From Brevundimonas sp. UBA7664 (lineage in GTDB: Bacteria > Pseudomonadota > Alphaproteobacteria > Caulobacterales > Caulobacteraceae), in contig NZ_DLHQ01000056.1 in NCBI RefSeq assembly GCF_002483305.1, positions 62,001 to 126,000 on the forward strand: a stretch of DNA of 64,000 nt, in the 5' to 3' direction. The first letter of the stretch is position 1; the number at the start of each line of letters is the position of its first letter. Below, in pieces: positions 10,441-18,757 of this stretch. The notes under the pieces are model-generated. The model made no database searches. It was not told the origin of the DNA and saw only the letters and a list, made by a program, of their open reading frames with translations. A program made the position numbers and the translations under genes.

Positions 10441-11444
10441 CAACCCACCTTCACCCGCGTCGCCGCCTCCGGCAGGTCCTCCCCGAACGCCCGCTGGTAG
10501 AACTCCGCGATCGTCGGCCGTTCGAGCTCGTCGCATTTGTTCAGGAAGGTCAGGCGGAAGGCCAGCCCCACGTCGCCCGCGAAGATGATGGCGTTCTGGG
10601 CCCAGGTGATCACCGTACGCGGGCTCATGACCGTCGAGATGTCGCCGTTCATGAAGGCGTTCCTCGTCATGTCGGCGACGCGGACCATGGCGGCGATGCG
10701 GCGGCGGCCGTCGGCGTCCTGCCATTCCGGGACCTTGGCCGCCACGATGTCCGCCTCGACGTCGTGGTCGAGGTAGTTGAGCGTGGTGACGATGTTCCAG
10801 CGGTCCATCTGACCCTGATTGATCTGCTGGGTGCCGTGGTACAGGCCCGAGGTGTCGCCCAGGCCGATGGTGTTGGTGGTCGCGAACAGGCGGAAGAATT
10901 TGTTCGGGCGGATGACGCGGTTCTGGTCCAGCAGGGTCAGACGGCCCTGCGCCTCCAGCACGCGCTGGATCACGAACATCACATCGGGGCGGCCGGCGTC
11001 ATATTCGTCGAAGCACAGGGCGATCGGCCGCTGGAGGGCCCAGGGCAGCATGCCCTCGCGGAATTCGGTGATCTGCTTGCCGTCCTTGAGGACGATGGCG
11101 TCCTTGCCGACCAGATCGATGCGGCTGACGTGGCTGTCGAGGTTCACCCGCACCATCGGCCAGTTGAGGCGGGCGGCGATCTGTTCGATATGGGTCGACT
11201 TGCCGGTGCCGTGATAGCCCTGGACCATGACGCGGCGGTCGAAGCTGAAGCCGGCGCAGATGGCCAGCGTCGTCTGCGGGTCGAAGCGATAGGCCTCGTC
11301 GATCTCGGGCACATGGCTGTCGCGCTCGGTGAAGACCGGCACGGTCATGTCCGAGTCGACGCCGAAGATCTCGCGCACGGTGGCGCGGCGGTGTGGTTCA
11401 AGCGTCAGCAGGGGATCGGGGGAGGCGTCGAGCGGGGAGGTCAT
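10440..11444 (-). CDS. cobS: Aerobic cobaltochelatase subunit CobS
   Basis: 334-residue AAA+ ATPase of the CobN-CobS-CobT complex that inserts cobalt into hydrogenobyrinate a,c-diamide. It shows the CobS N-terminal region ([14 protein letters not shown]), Walker [10 protein letters not shown] (about 76-84), Walker [14 protein letters not shown], and the sensor/Arg-finger region [24 protein letters not shown], followed by the lid. Length equals the family norm. In many alphaproteobacteria cobT follows directly; here a low-GC exported-protein gene takes that place, and cobT is not in the window. Upstream lie a flavin monooxygenase and then the J-domain/bolA pair that usually neighbours cobS. 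Confidence 0.95.
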   Translation of the reverse strand: MTSPLDASPDPLLTLEPHRRATVREIFGVDSDMTVPVFTERDSHVPEIDEAYRFDPQTTLAICAGFSFDRRVMVQGYHGTGKSTHIEQIAARLNWPMVRVNLDSHVSRIDLVGKDAIVLKDGKQITEFREGMLPWALQRPIALCFDEYDAGRPDVMFVIQRVLEAQGRLTLLDQNRVIRPNKFFRLFATTNTIGLGDTSGLYHGTQQINQGQMDRWNIVTTLNYLDHDVEADIVAAKVPEWQDADGRRRIAAMVRVADMTRNAFMNGDISTVMSPRTVITWAQNAIIFAGDVGLAFRLTFLNKCDELERPTIAEFYQRAFGEDLPEAATRVKVG

Positions 11445-11455
11445 GACGGGAGCGA

Positions 11456-12565
11456 TTACCGCACCGTCACCGGGTGGTCGAGGCCCATGCCGACACGGAT
11501 GATGCGGTTCATCACAAAGGGCAGGCGGCTGAGCGCCGGTATCGCCATTCGGCGGATCAGGTCCGCCCCTCCCGACGTGTCCCGAACCGCCGCGGTCAGG
11601 ACCCTCACGCGGCGCACGACGGCGGCATCGACGGGCTGCCGGATGCGGCCGTAGTCGTCCAGCCGACCGGCCTGTCCGGACAGGAAATCGGCGGCGCAGG
11701 CGGCTAAGACGAAGGCGTCCTCAATGCCCAGATTCATGCCCCGCGCCCCGATCGGTGAATGGATGTGGGCCGCGTCCCCGCCCAGACAGACGCGTCCGAC
11801 ACTCATCGTCTCGACCATCCGGTGCGAGATGTGAAAGTCCGACGACCAGTGCACCGTGCCCGCCGTCCAGCCCGCGGGAAGGGACTCGAGCAGGGGCGGG
11901 CCAAATCCGATCAGGCGGAAGGTCTTTCCAGAGAAGGGCAGGCAGACGAATGGCCCGGTCGGGCGCAGGTCGATCCAGCCTTCGTCGGCGTCGGGGCCCG
12001 TCAGGTCGACATCGAGGATTTGCCAGGGCTCGTCCCAGCCGTCGCCGGGAAAGCCCAGTCCCAGGGCCTTGCGGGCGACGGAATGGGCGCCGTCGGCGGC
12101 GAACAGGACCGGGACCGTGATGGTCGAGCCATCGGACAGGCCGGCGGTCACCGCATCGGCAGTCTGCGACAGACCGATCAGGCCGAGGCTGCGCTCGGGC
12201 GCCACGCCAAAGGCCGCAAGGGCGTCGGTCAGCAGCGCCTCAGTCCGGGCCTGCGGCAGGATGACCATGCGGTGATCGACGTCGAGGGCGGCCCAGTCGA
12301 TGGTCAGGGTCGCCAGCGGCCGGCCGAGCCGGTGCAGCCGCAGGGCGCGCATCCCCTGTGCTTCCGCCTCAATTGCGGCGGTCACGCCGGTCTCTTCCAG
12401 AAGTTTCAGCGTCCGCGGATTGACGCCGAGCGCCTTCGACGTTCGCGTCGGCTGCGGAGCGGCGTCGATGATGCGGACGGGCACGCCGCGCCGCGTCAGG
12501 AACAGCGCCGCGGCCAGGCCCGTGGGACCCGCGCCGACGATCAGGACCTGGGGCGCGCTCGCCAT
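11456..12565 (-). CDS. FAD-dependent class A monooxygenase (PHBH fold)
   Basis: 369-residue flavoprotein. The dinucleotide-binding GAGPTG is at 11-16, the DG motif ([16 protein letters not shown]) in the middle binds FAD and NADPH, and the GD motif ([22 protein letters not shown]) contacts FAD ribityl. This is the layout of p-hydroxybenzoate hydroxylase-type, UbiH-like and PheA/TfdB-like enzymes, although shorter than the TfdB type. Aromatic hydroxylation is the general activity; the substrate cannot be read. The stop lies 11 bp before the cobS start, so the two may be co-transcribed, but nothing ties this enzyme to cobalamin. Confidence 0.85.
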   Translation of the reverse strand: MASAPQVLIVGAGPTGLAAALFLTRRGVPVRIIDAAPQPTRTSKALGVNPRTLKLLEETGVTAAIEAEAQGMRALRLHRLGRPLATLTIDWAALDVDHRMVILPQARTEALLTDALAAFGVAPERSLGLIGLSQTADAVTAGLSDGSTITVPVLFAADGAHSVARKALGLGFPGDGWDEPWQILDVDLTGPDADEGWIDLRPTGPFVCLPFSGKTFRLIGFGPPLLESLPAGWTAGTVHWSSDFHISHRMVETMSVGRVCLGGDAAHIHSPIGARGMNLGIEDAFVLAACAADFLSGQAGRLDDYGRIRQPVDAAVVRRVRVLTAAVRDTSGGADLIRRMAIPALSRLPFVMNRIIRVGMGLDHPVTVR

Positions 12566-12608
12566 GGCCTGAACCTAGGCCTGCGCCGGGGTAGCCTCAA
12601 CCGGGAAG

Positions 12609-12791
12609 TCAGGCTACGGCGCGGGCCAGACGGCGCCGGGCACGGTCCCGCCGGAGGGCTTCGATCCAGACGCTGACGCCGGACGCCACGCCGTCCATGT
12701 CGAAGGCCTGCATGTCGCCGTCCCGTTCGCGGGCGAACCAGTTGGACAGGCGGAGCTTGCGGTTGTTGCGTCGCTGGATATTGCCGAACAT
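12609..12791 (-). CDS. Small basic protein, unknown
   Basis: 60 residues: a basic N-terminus (NIQRRNNRKLRLSNWFARERDGD) and a C-terminal Arg-rich helix ([16 protein letters not shown]). A GGAGG sequence lies about 10 nt upstream of ATG 12791, and the codon pattern is typical for this genome, which favours a real gene. No signal peptide or membrane helix. I do not recognise the family; the C-terminus is reminiscent of DUF1127-like small proteins but the match is weak. It sits between the monooxygenase and the J-domain gene on the same strand. Confidence 0.45.
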   Translation of the reverse strand: MFGNIQRRNNRKLRLSNWFARERDGDMQAFDMDGVASGVSVWIEALRRDRARRRLARAVA

Positions 12792-12880
12792 GCGTCCAGC
12801 GCCTCCAATCGCTGCTGTACCGTAACCGGTTCGCGGAACATTGGTTGCGCTCGTGCGGAAAACCGGGCCCGCGAGTGGGC

Positions 12881-13552
12881 TCAGGCCAGCCCCGCCTTCT
12901 TCAGCGTCTTGTAGGCCTTGATGACGTTCTGCAGCTTGGCTTCGGCGCCGCGATCCCCCTTGTTCAGATCGGGGTGGAAGCGCTTCAGCATCTCATGATA
13001 GCGCGCCTTGATGTCCGCCTTGCTGGTCCGCGCGTTCAGATCGAGGTCGGCCAGGGCGGCCCGTTCCAGCTTGCCCAGCCGCAGACCGTCCTCGCCGTCC
13101 GGCCCCACCTGTTCCTTCATGCGGCGGCCGAACAGGCCGAAGCTGTCCTGCCAGCTGCCGGCGCCCTTGGTGTTCGCGGTGCCCATTTTCGAAGCGAAGG
13201 CGGCGGCCTCGCGGCTGAATTTTCCAGCTTTCATTTCCCAGGTCGGGCGACCGCCGGTCATGGCCTCGTTTTCCTTGGCCGCGCGGACCTCGCCGTCGCT
13301 CATGCCGGCGTAGAAATTCCAGCCCTTGTTGTACTCGCCCGCGTGGCCCTGGCAGAAATCGTAGAAGTCGTTCAGCCGCTCGCGCGACTTGGGCGCGCGG
13401 GCCGTCGCCGGCTTGCTGCAGTCGGGCCACTGGCAGCGCTTCTCGTCGGGCTTGAGGTGCAGGACGTCGGCCTCCGCCGCCTCCTCCTCGGGGCGCGGCG
13501 GCTTGATCCGCATATCCTTGAAGCGGGGTTTGTATTCAAACTCGGATGACAT
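12881..13552 (-). CDS. J-domain protein with C-terminal J domain
   Basis: 223 residues. The N-terminal part begins MSSEFEYKPRFKDMRIKPP and contains a Cys-containing segment (CQWPDCSKPATARAPKSR, about 41-58) followed by a Trp/Tyr-rich region (YDFCQGHAGEYNKGWNFYAGM). The C-terminal 60 residues are a J domain with an intact HPD tripeptide (RYHEMLKRFHPDLNKGDRGAE), so it should stimulate an Hsp70. This architecture is the conserved alphaproteobacterial 'DnaJ next to bolA' protein. The frame stays open far upstream into the next genes, but ATG 13552 gives the conserved N-terminus and sits 45 bp from the divergent bolA start. Confidence 0.88.
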   Translation of the reverse strand: MSSEFEYKPRFKDMRIKPPRPEEEAAEADVLHLKPDEKRCQWPDCSKPATARAPKSRERLNDFYDFCQGHAGEYNKGWNFYAGMSDGEVRAAKENEAMTGGRPTWEMKAGKFSREAAAFASKMGTANTKGAGSWQDSFGLFGRRMKEQVGPDGEDGLRLGKLERAALADLDLNARTSKADIKARYHEMLKRFHPDLNKGDRGAEAKLQNVIKAYKTLKKAGLA

Positions 13553-13597
13553 CGGCCCAAGTGTAAGGTCGAATTGGTCACCAACAAGGACACAGCC

Positions 13598-13915
13598 ATG
13601 CCGGAAGGCCCGATTGCGACGATTATCAGGGAAAAACTCATGGCGGGTCTCTCGCCCGAGCGGCTGGTGATCGAGGACGACAGCGCGCGGCACGCCGGTC
13701 ACCACCACGAGGGCGGGATGGACGGACGTCCCGGGGGCGAGAGCCATTTCAACCTGACCGTGGTTTCGGCGGCCTTCGAGGGTCAGGGACGGGTGCAGCG
13801 TCAGCGGGCGGTCAACGCCCTGCTGCGGGAAGAACTGGCGGGACCGGTCCACGCCCTGTCGATCCGGGCGCTGACGCCGGGCGAGGGGGCGGTGCCTCCG
13901 GGACAGGGTTCCTAG
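13598..13915 (+). CDS. bolA: BolA family protein
   Basis: 105-residue stress-morphogen family protein; BolA proteins bind monothiol glutaredoxins and [2Fe-2S] clusters and have a class II KH-like fold. Visible are the N-terminal helix PIATIIREKLMAGLSPERLVIEDDS, the conserved HAGHHHEGGMDGRPGGESHFNLTVVS block (about 33-60, with cluster-ligand His candidates), 'RVQRQRAVNALLREELAGPVHALSIRALTP', and a loose C-terminal tail. The start at ATG 13598 is preceded by AAGGA at 8 nt; a GTG further upstream in frame is less likely. Divergent from the J-domain gene. Confidence 0.92.
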   Translation: MPEGPIATIIREKLMAGLSPERLVIEDDSARHAGHHHEGGMDGRPGGESHFNLTVVSAAFEGQGRVQRQRAVNALLREELAGPVHALSIRALTPGEGAVPPGQGS

Positions 13916-14005
13916 AACGGCGTTCATGACGAAACGGTCACGTTCACCTCGTCTTAGAAAGTTCACCCTAGCGTCCCGGTCGGGATAACGAGGGGTGGGC
14001 GCGCA

Positions 14006-15823
14006 ATGGTGGAATCCGATGGCATCGCCAAGTCCGCCAGCGGCGAGCCCGGCGCGGGCGAAGCCGCTCAGGCGCTTCGGGCGATCCTGCAGACCCAGTA
14101 TTTGCGCTATGTGATCATCGGCACCTGGGCGGTGGGCCTGCAGGCGACCGTGGGCGCTGCCAATGCGGCGCTCTGGTTCGTCGGCACGATCGCCGCCGGG
14201 GCCATTCGGGGCGCGGTCGAGAAGCGGATCAGCGACCGGGTCGGCGCGGGCTGGGGTCTGGTGTTCCCCGCCGTCGCGACCGCGACCACCGCGGCCTGGG
14301 CCTCGGCCCCCCTGATCGCCTGGTATTCCGGCCACCCGTTCGGACCCGCCCTGGCCGCGACCCTGCTGGTCTGCGGCTATGTTCTGGTGTTTTCGCAGCT
14401 GCGCGCCTCGCCGCGGCAGGCGCTCGTCATCTCATCGCCCTATGGCGTGGTCGCTTCGATCATCCTGATCAGCATGTGGGGCGGGCCGTTGTTCTGGCCC
14501 TTCCTTTCCATCATCCCGCTGGCCGCTTCCGGTCTGGTCGTCCTGGTCATGATGACCATGCTGCGGGAAGAGCGCATCCGCGCCTTCCAGGAGCATCAGG
14601 CCCATCTGATCGAAGAACTGGAAGCCGCGCGCGACAAGGCCAACGCCGCCAGCGACGCCAAGTCCAACTTCCTCGGCGTCATTTCGCACGAGCTGCGCAC
14701 GCCGATGAACGGCGTCCTCGGCGCCGCCCAGCTGCTGGGCGCCACCCGGCTGGAGCCGACCCAGCGGGAGTATCTGTCGATCATCCGGAATTCGGGCGAC
14801 AACCTGCTGAGCCTGCTGAACGACATCCTCGACATGACCAAGATCGAGGCCGGCAAGATGACGTTCGAGATCGTCGACGTATCGCTCGAGGACCTTCACA
14901 AGCGGGTGACCGGCCCGTTCCAGGCCCAGGCCGAGGCCAAGGGCCTGACCTTTTCGGCCCGGTTCGAGGGCGACATTCCGGCCGTTGTGCGCGGCGACCC
15001 GCTGCGCGTCTGTCAGGTCATCCACAACCTGCTCTCAAATGCGGTCAAATTCACCGACAAGGGCGAGGTCGCCTATGTCGTGCGCGGCGAGCGCCTGGAA
15101 AACGGCCGCGTCCGCTTCGATTTCCAGGTCACCGATTCGGGCGCCGGCATCGCGCCGGAGGATCTGGCCCGCCTGTTCCAGCCCTTCACCCAGGTCGACG
15201 CTTCCTCGACGCGCCGTTTCGGCGGCACGGGTCTGGGCCTGACCATCTCGCGCCGCATGGCCAACATCATGGACGGCGACATCAGCGTGGTGTCGATCCT
15301 TGGCGAGGGCTCGACCTTCACCTTCTCGGTCGAGGCCGATGTGGTCGAATGGGCCCGTCAGGCGGCCGCCGAGCCGATCCACGCCCAGGTCGAGGACGGC
15401 CGGGCATTGAGCGTGCTGGTGGTCGAGGATCATCCGGTCAACCGCATGATCCTCGAGGCCTGGATGGGCTCCGCCGGCCACGCCTCGGCCACGGCCGAGA
15501 ACGGCCAGATCGCCATTGAAGCGGCGAGCGAGCAGCGCTTCGACCTGATCATCATGGACGTCAACATGCCGGTCATGGACGGCCTGACCGCGACTCGCGC
15601 CATTCGCGCCGGCGCGGGACCCAACCAGGACACGCCGATCGTCGTCCTGTCGGCCTCGGCCCGCCGCGAGGACCACGCCGCGGGGCTGGATGCGGGGGCC
15701 GACGCCTATCTGAACAAGCCGATCGACTTCGCCGCCCTGGCCAAGGTCATGAACCGGGTCGGCGGTGGTCGCGCGGCCGTGCGGTCGCTGGTCGAAAGCG
15801 GCGAGACGGCCGCGGCCGCCTGA
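14006..15823 (+). CDS. Membrane hybrid sensor histidine kinase with receiver domain
   Basis: 605 residues. The N-terminal sensor is mostly membrane: about six hydrophobic segments between residues 33 and 188 and no large periplasmic domain. A coiled-coil linker follows, then HisKA with H228 in VISHELRTPMNGVLG, HATPase_c (N box LLSNAVKFTD, G1 DSGAGI, G2 GGTGLGLTIS), and a receiver whose phospho-acceptor is D518 (LIIMDVNMPVMDG), with the conserved Lys in LNKPID. Such hybrids usually feed a phosphorelay through an Hpt protein; none is adjacent. Likely monocistronic. Stimulus unknown, although an all-membrane sensor points to a membrane-state or lipophilic cue. Confidence 0.92.
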   Translation: MVESDGIAKSASGEPGAGEAAQALRAILQTQYLRYVIIGTWAVGLQATVGAANAALWFVGTIAAGAIRGAVEKRISDRVGAGWGLVFPAVATATTAAWASAPLIAWYSGHPFGPALAATLLVCGYVLVFSQLRASPRQALVISSPYGVVASIILISMWGGPLFWPFLSIIPLAASGLVVLVMMTMLREERIRAFQEHQAHLIEELEAARDKANAASDAKSNFLGVISHELRTPMNGVLGAAQLLGATRLEPTQREYLSIIRNSGDNLLSLLNDILDMTKIEAGKMTFEIVDVSLEDLHKRVTGPFQAQAEAKGLTFSARFEGDIPAVVRGDPLRVCQVIHNLLSNAVKFTDKGEVAYVVRGERLENGRVRFDFQVTDSGAGIAPEDLARLFQPFTQVDASSTRRFGGTGLGLTISRRMANIMDGDISVVSILGEGSTFTFSVEADVVEWARQAAAEPIHAQVEDGRALSVLVVEDHPVNRMILEAWMGSAGHASATAENGQIAIEAASEQRFDLIIMDVNMPVMDGLTATRAIRAGAGPNQDTPIVVLSASARREDHAAGLDAGADAYLNKPIDFAALAKVMNRVGGGRAAVRSLVESGETAAAA

Positions 15824-15955
15824 TCCGGCGGCGACTGGTTCAAAACGGGTCCCTTTCTGAACGGGAGGTGACCAGCGCCGTTCAGACCCGGCTCAACCAC
15901 CGGGTCCCAGAGTGCAGCCAAGTCGAAATCTTTCGGCCGCACCTGGAGACCTCTG

Positions 15956-16495
15956 ATGAAGAAGATCCTCACCGCTGCCATCGCCGCGACGCTCGCCCTG
16001 GGCTCGATGGGCGTGGCCTCCGCCGCCGAAGCTCAATCGCGCGGCAACTACGAACAGCGCCAGGATCGCCGCGACGACCGTCGTGACGACCGCCGTGACG
16101 AGCGCCGCGACGACCGGAGCGACCGTCGCGAGGATCGGCGCGATGACCGCCGCGACAATCGCGCCGACCGCCGTGAATGGCGTCAGGACAATCGCGACGA
16201 TCGCCGCGAGTTCCGTCAGGACCAACGCGCCTATGGCCGCTGGCAGCAGTCGCAGCGCCGCTACAACGCGGGCCGCTACTATGCGCCGCGCGGCTACCAG
16301 CAGCGTGACTGGTCGTACGGTCAGCGGATGCCGTCCTACTACCGCTCGAACCAGTATGTCGTGAACGACTACAGCCGTTACGGCCTGCGCGCCCCGCCCC
16401 GCGGCTACCACTATGTCCGCAGCGGCAATGACGTGGTCCTCGCCGCCATCGCCGGCGGCCTGATCACCGCCGTGATCGCCGGCCTGTTCAACTAG
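15956..16495 (+). CDS. RcnB-like exported protein with Arg-Asp repeats
   Basis: 179 residues: a clean signal peptide (MKKILTAAIAATLALGSMGVASAAEAQS), then about 60 residues of RRDDRR-type repeats (29-90), then a Tyr/Arg/Gln-rich linker and the RcnB-like C-terminal block (NDYSRYGLRAPPRGYHYVRSGNDVVLAAIAGGLITAVIAG), whose end is hydrophobic. The C-terminal pattern is that of the RcnB family (periplasmic nickel/cobalt homeostasis in E. coli), but many alphaproteobacterial members have no proven metal role. Monocistronic; terminated by a strong hairpin. Confidence 0.82.
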   Translation: MKKILTAAIAATLALGSMGVASAAEAQSRGNYEQRQDRRDDRRDDRRDERRDDRSDRREDRRDDRRDNRADRREWRQDNRDDRREFRQDQRAYGRWQQSQRRYNAGRYYAPRGYQQRDWSYGQRMPSYYRSNQYVVNDYSRYGLRAPPRGYHYVRSGNDVVLAAIAGGLITAVIAGLFN

Positions 16496-16518
16496 GGCAC
16501 GCGTTCCGACACGAAGAC

Positions 16519-16548
16519 CGCCCCGGAGGGAGACCTCCGGGGCGTTTT
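16519..16548 (+). terminator. Intrinsic terminator after the RcnB-like gene
   Basis: Stem CGCCCCGGAGG (16519-16529) / CCTCCGGGGCG (16534-16544), 4-nt loop, followed by TTTT. Confidence 0.88.
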
Positions 16549-16662
16549 CGCGCCCGGGGACTGTCGTCCCGTCGGTGTTCGGCCCCGAGGTCCGGTCGTC
16601 GCCGGGGAGCGTTGCGGTTCTCCGGGGGTTCCAAATCGGGGCGGAGGCGTTAGACCCGGGCC

Positions 16663-17640
16663 ATGGTCTCACTGCTGTCCCCCCTCAACCAGGCTCTCGC
16701 CGCCGGCGAGAAGGCCGCGGCCGTCGATGCGGCGATGATCGCCAAACTGACCGACATGGCCGGCGATTTCGCCGTCAACCTGGTCATCGCCGTGGTGATC
16801 CTGGTCGCCACGGTCTTCGCCGCGCGCTGGATCTCGGGCGCCACGCGGCGGACGCTGTCGCGGGTGCGCGGCTTCCGTCACGACCAGACGGTGCTCAGCT
16901 TCGCCGTGCAGGTGGTGCGGGTCGTCGTCTACATCGTCGGCCTGATCGCCGTACTGCAGCGACTGGGGGTGCAGACCACCTCGATCATCGCGGTTCTCGG
17001 CGCCGCCTCGCTGGCGGTCGGCCTGGCGCTGCAGGGGACACTGTCCAATGTCGCGGCCGGCGTGCTGCTGCTGGTGCTGCGGCCCTACAAGGTCGGCGAT
17101 GTGATCGAGATCGGCGGGGTGTCCGGCTCGGTCCAGCGGCTGGACCTGTTCACGACCCAGATGTCGAACGCCAACAACCACAAGATCGTGGTGCCGAACG
17201 CCAAGGTTCTGGGCGACGTCATCATCAACCTGACCGGCCAGAAGACCCGCCGGATCGAGATTCCGTTCACCGTCGGCTACAGCGCCAACCTCAAGCAGGC
17301 CCGGGCCGTCCTGGCGGGGGTCGCCGAGGCCCACGCCAAGGTGCTGCCGGATCCCGAACCCTGGGCCGGGGTCACCAACCTTCTGGACAGCTCGGTCGAG
17401 GTGACCTTGCAGGCGTGGGTTCAGGTTGACGACTGGTGGCAGACCAAGGCCGACCTCGTTCAGGGCGGCAAGGAGGCGCTGGACGCCGCCGGGGTCGAAA
17501 TCCCCTTCCCGCATCAGGTCGCCGTAGCCTATGAACCGCCCGCGCCGGGGCCGGACCCGGTCGAGAAGCCAAAGCCCGAACCCAAGCCCGAGCCCCCCGC
17601 GCCGGCCCCGCGCCGTCGCCGGCTGGGCCGAAAGACCTGA
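16663..17640 (+). CDS. mscS: MscS-type mechanosensitive ion channel
   Basis: 325 residues. TM1 lies at about 36-56, TM2 at about 78-98 and the pore helix TM3 at about 103-130, with the Gly/Ala-packed sequence AVLGAASLAVGLALQGTLSNVAAGVLLLVLRPYKVGD, the MscS signature. The beta domain (IEIGGVSGSVQRLDLFTTQM...VVPNAKVLGDVIINLTG) and the alpha/beta C-terminal domain follow. It opens under membrane tension to relieve hypo-osmotic shock. An atypical feature is the last 40 residues, a Pro-Lys-Glu tail (EKPKPEPKPEPPAPAP) ending in a basic cluster. The threonine aldolase gene starts 4 bp after the stop, so the two are co-transcribed. Confidence 0.94.
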   Translation: MVSLLSPLNQALAAGEKAAAVDAAMIAKLTDMAGDFAVNLVIAVVILVATVFAARWISGATRRTLSRVRGFRHDQTVLSFAVQVVRVVVYIVGLIAVLQRLGVQTTSIIAVLGAASLAVGLALQGTLSNVAAGVLLLVLRPYKVGDVIEIGGVSGSVQRLDLFTTQMSNANNHKIVVPNAKVLGDVIINLTGQKTRRIEIPFTVGYSANLKQARAVLAGVAEAHAKVLPDPEPWAGVTNLLDSSVEVTLQAWVQVDDWWQTKADLVQGGKEALDAAGVEIPFPHQVAVAYEPPAPGPDPVEKPKPEPKPEPPAPAPRRRRLGRKT

Positions 17641-17644
17641 TTGC

Positions 17645-18658
17645 ATGCGCTACGACTTCGGCTCGGACAACACCGCCGGCATGGCTCCCGCCGCGCTCGC
17701 CGCCCTCATCGCGGCCAATGACGGCTACGCCCGGGCCTACGGAGCCGACGATGTCACCGCCCGCGCCGCCGATCTGATCCGTCAGCGGCTGGACGCCGAC
17801 GCCGAGATCCGGTTCGTCTTTTCCGGCACGGCCGCCAACGCCATCGCCCTGTCGATGCTGGCCTGGCCGCATGAGGCGGTGCTGGCCCACCACGCCGCCC
17901 ACGTCTGCACCGACGAGACCGGGGCTCCGGGCTTCTTCGGCTCCGGGGTCGGACTGCTGGGCCTGCCGGGTCTGTCGGGCAAGATCGAGCCGATCGCGCT
18001 GCAGGCCCTGCTCGACGAGCCCGAGGTCGGCCATCGCCAGCCCCCGGCCGCCCTCAGCCTGACCCAGTCCACCGAATACGGCACGGTCTATACCGAGGAG
18101 GAGCTGCGTCACCTGATCGAGCTGGTGAAGCTCAGGGGTCACGGCGTGCATATGGACGGCGCGCGGCTGGCCAACGCCGCGGCGGCCGGGTTCGATCTGA
18201 CGCAGATCGCCCGGCTGGGCGTGGATGTGCTGGTGTTCGGCGGGGCCAAGGCCGGCGCCAACTGCACCGAGGCCCTCGTCATGTTCGACCGGTCGCTGGC
18301 GCGCCGGATCGACAACCGACTGAAACAGGCGGGGCAGACGGCGTCCAAGACCCGCTTCCTCGCCGCCCCCATCCTCGGCCTGCTGGAAAGCGGCGACTGG
18401 GAGGCCGGCGCCGCCCACGCCAATCTGATGGCGCAGCGGCTGGCGGCGGGGATCGCCACGCGCTCGGCCTTCGTTCTGGCCCATCCGGTCGAGGCCAATG
18501 CGGTGTTCGTGCGCATGCCGCCCGAGGCGCACCGGCGGCTGAACGACGCCGGCTGGGCCTGCTACCGCTTCGACGACGGCTCGGTGCGGTTCGTCTGTTC
18601 GTGGGCGACCACGGAAGAGGCCGTCGACGAAGTTTTGCAGGTCATCGCAACGCTTTGA
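17645..18658 (+). CDS. ltaE: Low-specificity L-threonine aldolase
   Basis: 337-residue PLP enzyme of fold type I that cleaves threonine (and beta-hydroxy amino acids) to glycine plus aldehyde. The opening MRYDFGSDNTAGMAP and GYARAYGADDVTA are the threonine-aldolase N-terminus; FSGTAANAIAL binds PLP phosphate; HMDGARLANAAAA holds the Asp-Arg pair; and the Schiff-base Lys is K202 in VFGGAKAGANCTEAL. The C-terminal domain ends with RFVCSWATTEEAVDE. ATG 17645 follows the mscS stop by 4 bp. The earlier in-frame start inside mscS is rejected because the family begins at MRYDF. Confidence 0.92.
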   Translation: MRYDFGSDNTAGMAPAALAALIAANDGYARAYGADDVTARAADLIRQRLDADAEIRFVFSGTAANAIALSMLAWPHEAVLAHHAAHVCTDETGAPGFFGSGVGLLGLPGLSGKIEPIALQALLDEPEVGHRQPPAALSLTQSTEYGTVYTEEELRHLIELVKLRGHGVHMDGARLANAAAAGFDLTQIARLGVDVLVFGGAKAGANCTEALVMFDRSLARRIDNRLKQAGQTASKTRFLAAPILGLLESGDWEAGAAHANLMAQRLAAGIATRSAFVLAHPVEANAVFVRMPPEAHRRLNDAGWACYRFDDGSVRFVCSWATTEEAVDEVLQVIATL

Positions 18659-18670
18659 GCGTGTCGTTCA

Positions 18671-18699
18671 TTGAACGGTCGCCATGTCCCACCTAAATA
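18671..18699 (+). promoter_or_regulatory. Putative promoter of the egtB-egtD fusion gene
   Basis: TTGAAC (18671-18676), a 17-bp spacer and TAAATA (18694-18699): a good housekeeping -35/-10 pair, 58 bp upstream of the start, in an otherwise short intergenic gap after ltaE. Confidence 0.55.
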
Positions 18700-18757
18700 G
18701 AACAAAGCGTGACCATACTCGCCGTGCGGGCGACCGGTCCTGGGCCGGAGGATTGTC

